Below are positions 59,685 through 64,000 of a stretch of DNA of 64,000 bases, piece by piece (position 1 is the first letter of the stretch; each line of letters opens with the position of its first letter). The notes under the pieces are model-generated. The model was not told the origin of the DNA, searched no databases, and was given only the letters and a program-made list of their open reading frames with translations. This DNA comes from JAWVFM01 sp038237625. GTDB taxonomy: Bacteria; Actinomycetota; Thermoleophilia; Solirubrobacterales; 70-9. The stretch covers positions 186,001-250,000 of the forward strand of contig JBBRYM010000003.1 in assembly GCA_038237625.1 (NCBI GenBank), in the 5' to 3' direction. The position numbers were made by a program, and so were the translations under genes.

Positions 59685-60863
59685 CTAGCGTCGCCGGCGC
59701 CTTGATCCGCGAGGGCGCGGAGCCACCGCCGCGTGCGGCTGCCGGTCGCTGTGTACGTCGCCGAGCCATTCGGCGCCGAGGTCGAGCTTGCGGTCGATCC
59801 GGGCCATGTCGCCGGCCTGGGGCGCGAGGACGAGGGTAACTCCTTCGCCGTCGGCGCCCGCGCGTCCGGTGCGCCCGACGCGGTGCACGTAGTCGGTGTG
59901 ATCGCCCGGGGGATCGAAGTTGATGACTCGAGTGATGCCCTTGACATCGATGCCGCGAGCGGCGACATCCGTCGCTACGAGCGCGTCGATGTGCCCGGCG
60001 TCGAACCTCGCCAGCGCGCGCGTTCGCTGTCCCTGCGATTTGTTGCCGTGCATGGCGGCGACGCCAATGCCCCGGCCGGCCAGCTTCTTGGCGAGGCGGT
60101 CCGCCCCGTGCTTGGTCCGCACGAAGACGAGCGTCCGCCCGCCCCCGCCGCCGCGGATCTCTCCCACGACCGTGTCGAGCTTGGTCTCCGGCGAGACGCC
60201 GACGAAGCGGTGTTCGATCCGCCCACTGGCTGCGGGCGCCGGCTCGTAGGTGTGTCGAACCGGATCGGCGGTGAATTTCGACGCGAGCCGGCCGACTTCG
60301 CCGTCGAGCGTGGCTGAGAAAAACAGCGTCTGACGCTGTCTCGGAGTCTCGGCGACGATTCGCTCCACGTCGGGGCGAAAGCCCATGTCGAGCATGCGAT
60401 CGGCCTCGTCGAGGACCAGGTGGCGAACATGCTTCAGCGAGATCGAGCCTCGCTGGAGGAGGTCGATCAACCGACCCGGCGTCGCGACGACGACGTGGGC
60501 CCGCCGCGCTTTCCGCGCCTGTTGCTCGATGCCGACGCCGCCGTGGACGACGGCGATCCGCAGGTGGCGTGCGGCCGCGAGCGGCGTTGCGTGCTCGACG
60601 ATCTGCGCCGCGAGCTCGCGGGTGGGCGCGAGGACCAAGGCGGCGGGGGTCGCCGCCGAGGCCTCGAGCCTGTCGATCAGCGGGATCGCAAAGGCAAGCG
60701 TTTTCCCGGAGCCGGTGGGCGACTTGACGAGGACGTCACGGCCGTCGAGAACATCCGGGATGGCAAGGTCTTGGACCGCAAACGGAGCGTTGAAACCGTC
60801 CGCGGCGAGAGTACGTGCGAGCACGGGCGAAACGCCGAGCTCGGCAAAGGTATGGGTGGACAT
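59685..60863 (-). CDS. DEAD-box RNA helicase
   Basis: 392 residues from ATG 60863. All motifs are present: Q-motif region (FAVQDLAIP), I (SPTGSGKT), Ia (APTRELAAQ), Ib (TPGRLID), II (DEAD), III (SAT), IV (TLVFVRTKHGADR), V (ATDVAARGID), VI (HRVGRTGRAG). The C-terminus ends in RGSRRRRR, a basic RNA-binding tail. Unwinds structured RNA, perhaps in cold adaptation or ribosome assembly, in line with the cold shock gene 249 bases away. ATG at 60917 is open but lacks the usual start context. Confidence 0.93.
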   Translation of the reverse strand: MSTHTFAELGVSPVLARTLAADGFNAPFAVQDLAIPDVLDGRDVLVKSPTGSGKTLAFAIPLIDRLEASAATPAALVLAPTRELAAQIVEHATPLAAARHLRIAVVHGGVGIEQQARKARRAHVVVATPGRLIDLLQRGSISLKHVRHLVLDEADRMLDMGFRPDVERIVAETPRQRQTLFFSATLDGEVGRLASKFTADPVRHTYEPAPAASGRIEHRFVGVSPETKLDTVVGEIRGGGGGRTLVFVRTKHGADRLAKKLAGRGIGVAAMHGNKSQGQRTRALARFDAGHIDALVATDVAARGIDVKGITRVINFDPPGDHTDYVHRVGRTGRAGADGEGVTLVLAPQAGDMARIDRKLDLGAEWLGDVHSDRQPHAAVAPRPRGSRRRRR

Positions 60864-61111
60864 GTGCTCCTTCGACGGCCTCTGGCCGTCTTGATCGGGG
60901 GAGGTTCTAGAGCTCATCCCGATTGCGCCGAGGGCGCTTGGCAGAAGCAGAGAAACTCACGGACGACGTTCGCCCGTTCTCGTCACAGTAGCAGGACGCT
61001 GCTAACGTGAACCGGGTAAGCGGCCGGTGCAACCGGTCGGCCACGTGTCAGCGCTCCCCGTTCTCGGTGTCATGCCCCCGCGGTCCGCAGCACCGTAACC
61101 AAAGGAGTCTC

Positions 61112-61315
61112 ATGGCAACCGGAACCGTCAAATGGTTCAGCGAGGAAAAGGGCTACGGGTTCATCACGCCCGACGACGGAACGAAGGATCTCTTCGTCCA
61201 TCAGAGCGCCCTCACCGGCATCGGCCCGCGGCCGCTCGCCGAGGGAAGCAAGGTTTCCTACACGGCGGAGCCCGGCGACAAGGGCCCCCGCGCCGTCGAC
61301 GTAGCCGTCGCGTAG
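61112..61315 (+). CDS. Cold shock protein (CspA family)
   Basis: 67 residues: MATGTVKWFSEEKGYGFITP, RNP1 KGYGFIT and RNP2 DLFVHQS. ATG preceded by AAAGGAGTCTC. The leader (60950-61111) has GC-rich inverted segments, possibly the temperature-sensing UTR. About 75% similar to the protein at 26057 by eye. It heads a run of short plus-strand genes. Confidence 0.96.
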   Translation: MATGTVKWFSEEKGYGFITPDDGTKDLFVHQSALTGIGPRPLAEGSKVSYTAEPGDKGPRAVDVAVA

Positions 61316-61316
61316 C

Positions 61317-61721
61317 GTGGCAGCCGCCGACGAGACCCAGACCGCGACGCCCCCGCTCAACACGGCGATCAGCAACGCCCTCGGCCTGGTCTGGAAGGAC
61401 TATGCCGGCGAGCGCTTTGCGGTGAAGACCGACGTCCGCGGCACCCGCGTCGCCTGCACCCTCGAGAACTCGGTGCGGAGCTTCAACGACGGCATGGCCG
61501 CTGCGAACGACGACGACGCCGAGAACCCACCCCCCTCGCCTCTCACGGTCGCGAGCTATCGCAGGGCCGCGATCGAAGCCGTCGCGAAGGTGACGCACCA
61601 GCGAGTCTCCGCCTTCGTCAGCAAGCACAACGCAAAGACCGACGTCGCCACCGAGGTTTTCATCCTCGCGGCACCCCCACGAGGGCGCTCCGTGCCGTTC
61701 GCGGAACCCCCGCAGTACTGA
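61317..61721 (+). CDS. DUF2294 / MpsC-like domain protein
   Basis: 134 residues from GTG 61317, two bases after the cold shock stop. The fold shows TAISNALGLVWKDYAGERFA, an extended strand region, and HQRVSAFVSKHNAKTDVATEVFIL, which resembles the end of DUF2294 (Na-translocating decarboxylase-associated MpsC) proteins. Family function unsettled. Probably co-transcribed with the cold shock gene. Confidence 0.55.
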   Translation: MAAADETQTATPPLNTAISNALGLVWKDYAGERFAVKTDVRGTRVACTLENSVRSFNDGMAAANDDDAENPPPSPLTVASYRRAAIEAVAKVTHQRVSAFVSKHNAKTDVATEVFILAAPPRGRSVPFAEPPQY

Positions 61722-61745
61722 CCAAGAACAAGGCAAGGAGAAAAC

Positions 61746-61958
61746 ATGGCTGACACACCCACAGCGGATCAGGTGGTCCAGGCCGCCCAGGATCTCGACA
61801 ACCCCTCGGGGTTCACCCGCGCGCAGCTCGCGGAGAAACTGGGCGTGAAGCCTATGGATCTCCAGGACCCCGTTAAGGAGGCACGGCAGTCGGGCCGCCT
61901 CGAGAAGGCGGGCCAAAACGACGAGGGCAAGGGCCTCTTCCGGCTGAGCTCGTCTTAG
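61746..61958 (+). CDS. Small winged-helix-like protein
   Basis: 70 residues; AAGGAG just before the ATG. Helical segments (TADQVVQAAQDL, TRAQLAEKLGVKPMDLQDPV) followed by a turn and a short strand pair (GRLEKAGQNDEGKGLFRLSS) fit a winged-helix DNA-binding domain. Same strand and close spacing to neighbours. No specific family named. Confidence 0.65.
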   Translation: MADTPTADQVVQAAQDLDNPSGFTRAQLAEKLGVKPMDLQDPVKEARQSGRLEKAGQNDEGKGLFRLSSS

Positions 61959-62002
61959 GACGACTCACCCGTCGCGTCGCGCTGTCCGTGAGCGAGGGCT
62001 GA

Positions 62003-62218
62003 GTGGAAGCCGACGCTCAAGCGATCGAGCTGGGGCTCGCGACCGGCGCCGTGATTTGCGTCGCCGGCTCCGCCGGCGACGCCGAAAAGGCGCTGTCGGA
62101 CGCGGCGCGTTCGGGCCAATCGAGGCTCGCGTGGTTTACAGAGGCCCGCACCGGCCGCGCCGTCGGCATCAACCCCGCCCAGGTGGTGAGCCTCACGGCG
62201 GCGGAACCGGCAGACTGA
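62003..62218 (+). CDS. Small hypothetical protein
   Basis: 71 residues from GTG 62003, with GAGGG upstream. Beta-alpha-beta pattern (GAVICVAGSAGDAEKALSDA, SRLAWFTEARTGRAVGINPA). Soluble, unknown function. Sits 44 bases after the preceding small gene and 31 before the methyltransferase. Confidence 0.6.
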   Translation: MEADAQAIELGLATGAVICVAGSAGDAEKALSDAARSGQSRLAWFTEARTGRAVGINPAQVVSLTAAEPAD

Positions 62219-62249
62219 CGCTCTCGAACCCCACGTCCCCCTCGGCCCG

Positions 62250-63149
62250 ATGGCGGATCGAAACGACCTCGAGTTCACCTATACGCTGATCGACCGGATC
62301 TTCCGGCTGAGCCTCGGTGAGCTTGCCGACTTCAGCGGCGCCAAGTACGACGGTGAATTTTCACTCACCCTCGAAGAGGCGCAGCGCCGCAAGCACGAAT
62401 ACGTGGCCAAGAGCATTGGCATCGCCCCCGGGCGACGGGTGCTCGATCTCGGCTGCGGATGGGGCCCGCTGCTTGCGTTCATCCGCGCGCGCGAGGCCAC
62501 CGGGGTCGGCGTCACGTTGTCGAGCGCACAGGCCGCCGCCTGCCGGCGCCATGGGCTCGAAGTTCACATCGCAGATGCTCGCCAGGTCACGCGCAAGACC
62601 TTCGGGCCGTTCGACGCGGTCGCGAGCCTCGGCGCCTTCGAGCATTTCTGCTCGCCGGAGGAGCATACGGCGGGCCTGCAGGACAGGATCTACACCGACC
62701 TCTTCGCGAACATCGCCGGCCTGTTGCCCGATGGCGGCAGGCTCTACCTGCAGACGATGGTCTTCGGCCGCAACATGATTCCCCTGGACCGTGCCGACAT
62801 CAACGCCCCCCGAGACTCAAACGGGTGGTACCTCGCGCTGATGCAGCACCAGTTCCCCGGTTCGCTCCTCCCCTTCGGCTCCGAGCAGGTGGTCCGCTGT
62901 GCCGAGCCGCATTTCTCGCTTGTCTCCAGCGTGAGCGGCCGGCTCGACTACATCGAGACGATCAAGCAATGGCGCGCGCGGTTCGCGGAGCCCAGCTTCC
63001 GCAAGACATTGATGAAGGTGCGCCTGGTTCCACGCTGGCTCACGAGCTCGGACTTCCGGGTGGCCTTCACGTCGAGCGTCAGCGCCAACAGCGTGTGCTT
63101 CGAGCGCGAGCTGCTCGACCACTTCCGCCTGGTCTTCGAGAAGGGCTGA
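62250..63149 (+). CDS. Cyclopropane-fatty-acid-synthase-like SAM methyltransferase
   Basis: 299 residues. SAM site VLDLGCGWGPLLAFIRARE; the CFA-family segments LSLGELADFSGAKYDGEF, GVTLSSAQAA, SLGAFEHFCSPEE and LYLQTMVFGRNMIP support a cyclopropane synthase/mycolic-type methyltransferase. It lacks the long N-terminal helical domain of E. coli Cfa. Acts on membrane phospholipid acyl chains or a small molecule. Substrate inferred from family only. Confidence 0.82.
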   Translation: MADRNDLEFTYTLIDRIFRLSLGELADFSGAKYDGEFSLTLEEAQRRKHEYVAKSIGIAPGRRVLDLGCGWGPLLAFIRAREATGVGVTLSSAQAAACRRHGLEVHIADARQVTRKTFGPFDAVASLGAFEHFCSPEEHTAGLQDRIYTDLFANIAGLLPDGGRLYLQTMVFGRNMIPLDRADINAPRDSNGWYLALMQHQFPGSLLPFGSEQVVRCAEPHFSLVSSVSGRLDYIETIKQWRARFAEPSFRKTLMKVRLVPRWLTSSDFRVAFTSSVSANSVCFERELLDHFRLVFEKG

Positions 63150-63185
63150 GTTTCCCGCGCCGTCCGGTGCGGGTAGGACTGAGCG

Positions 63186-64000
63186 GTGACGGAGCAACTG
63201 CAGTTCGGCCGTCAAGAGCCGTTCACGATCGGCGTCGAAGAGGAGCTCTTCGTGGTCGATCCAACCAGCGGCGAGCTGCGAAACGGGGCGTCGCAGATCC
63301 TCGAGGCGCTGGACGATCCCGGGCCGGGGCACGTCAAGAGCGAGGTCCATGCCTGCCAGATCGAGTTGATCACGGAGGTTTGCGCCACGGTCGGCGAGGC
63401 GCTCGACTCGCTCGCGAAGCTTCAGGGAAGCGTTGTCGGCGCCGGCGCCGCCGTCATCGGCTCGGGAACGCACCCCAGCGCCGAGGAGGGCGATGCGGAG
63501 ATCACCGACAAGGACCGCTACGAGCTCATCGGTCGTCGGCTGGGCGACGCGATCGCAACCCCCGTAGGCGCGATTCACGTGCATGTGGGGATGCCGGACG
63601 CCGATTACGGCGATCAAGGTGTTCAACGGAATGCGCCGCCATCTGCCGCTGCTCGAGGCACTGGGCGCCAACTCTCCTTTTCGCCACGGCCGCGACACCG
63701 GACTCGCTTCGGCCCGTGAACTGACGCTGCGCGGCTGGCCGCGCTCGGGCACGCCCCGGGAGATGGCCGATTACCAGGACTTCCAGGAGTACACGTCGCG
63801 GCTGACTCGCGTAGCCGACGTTCCCGACTACACGTTTCATTGGTGGAAGCTGCGGCCCCATCCCCGCCTCGGAACGGTCGAGATCAGAGCGCTGGACACG
63901 CAGGCCTCGCCGGCGCATACCGCCGCCCTGGTAGCCGCCGTCCATTGCCTGGCCAAACTGGAAGCGGAGGGCAAGCCGCCTCCTGGCCCGCCTCCCGAGA
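63186..64000 (+). CDS. Carboxylate-amine ligase / glutamate-cysteine ligase type 2 (YbdK-like), frameshifted and cut by window end
   Basis: GTG 63186 starts MTEQLQFGRQEPFTIGVEEE, the GCS2 N-terminus with metal Glu residues. It continues to HVHVGMPDAD, then the frame changes: the sensible reading is TAIKVFNGMRRHLPLLEALG, RHGRDTGLASARELTLRGW and WWKLRPHPRLGTVEIRALDT, all GCS2 core. Removing one T from the TT at 63605-63606 restores the frame. It would form gamma-glutamylcysteine or a related amide. The 3' end lies beyond the window. Frameshift may be a sequencing error. Confidence 0.8.

Noticed and set aside
1..64000. CRISPR arrays
   Set aside because: No regularly spaced repeats of 24-40 bases with unique spacers were seen; the only tandem structures are the NTF2 gene junctions and the short TTTGGCGCGC pairs.

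Overview
The window is high-GC DNA, most likely from the actinobacterial class Thermoleophilia (Solirubrobacterales-like). This is inferred from GC content, frequent GTG/TTG starts, many actinobacterial-style lipoproteins, a DUF5995 protein and a penicillin-acylase-family protein. No rRNA or other phylogenetic marker is present, so the placement stays an inference.

Layout. (1) 1-1811: five head-to-tail SnoaL/NTF2-like genes (the first cut by the window edge). All lie in the same reading frame and are separated only by a stop codon and one GCG codon. (2) 1827-23754: a putative integrated element of about 21.9 kb, bounded by a 21-bp direct repeat of the 3' end of tRNA-Glu(CTC). Its inner ends both carry tandem TTTGGCGCGC repeats. 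It holds a three-gene unit (zinc-ribbon/HEPN-like protein, PIN-like protein, small unknown protein), a DUF2339 membrane protein, a complete type I restriction-modification system in the order hsdR-hsdS-hsdM, an HTH/PIN toxin-antitoxin-like pair, a MerR/excisionase-type regulator, an orphan PD-(D/E)xK-like protein, and a run of lipoproteins and secreted proteins. No integrase was recognised. (3) 23735-24752: tRNA-Glu, tRNA-Leu(CAG) and a LAGLIDADG homing endonuclease broken by one base. (4) 24804-32155: patatin-like lipase, cold shock protein, penicillin-acylase-like hydrolase, a GH31 glucosidase remnant, a DUF5995 protein and a BNR-repeat sialidase-like protein.

(5) 32268-37762: a minus-strand operon encoding an aldehyde dehydrogenase fused to a GMC oxidoreductase, a haloalkane dehalogenase and an NAD-dependent epimerase. 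Together these could take a haloalkane through alcohol and aldehyde to acid. (6) 37827-41833: metallophosphoesterase, small membrane protein, Tat-exported phospholipase C-like enzyme and a class I glutamine amidotransferase. (7) 41820-47670: an operon resembling gamma-glutamylated putrescine catabolism (permease, glutamine-synthetase-like ligase, PuuD-like hydrolase, aldehyde dehydrogenase, SDR). It diverges from a glycerol-3-phosphate-dehydrogenase-like flavoprotein and a glycerol-kinase-like gene, with a GntR/FCD regulator just beyond.

(8) 51434-64000: alpha/beta hydrolase, ABC exporter, ferritin-like protein with a Ser/Arg-repeat tail, methyltransferase, a P-II/ammonium transporter pair with unusual key residues, a YihY membrane protein, DEAD-box helicase, a second cold shock protein with small downstream genes, a cyclopropane-synthase-like methyltransferase and a frameshifted glutamate-cysteine ligase running off the end.

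At least four genes (5935-6668, 8607-9022, 23966-24752, 63186-64000) are interrupted by single-base shifts. Two fall in short homopolymers, so consensus errors are as likely as true decay.
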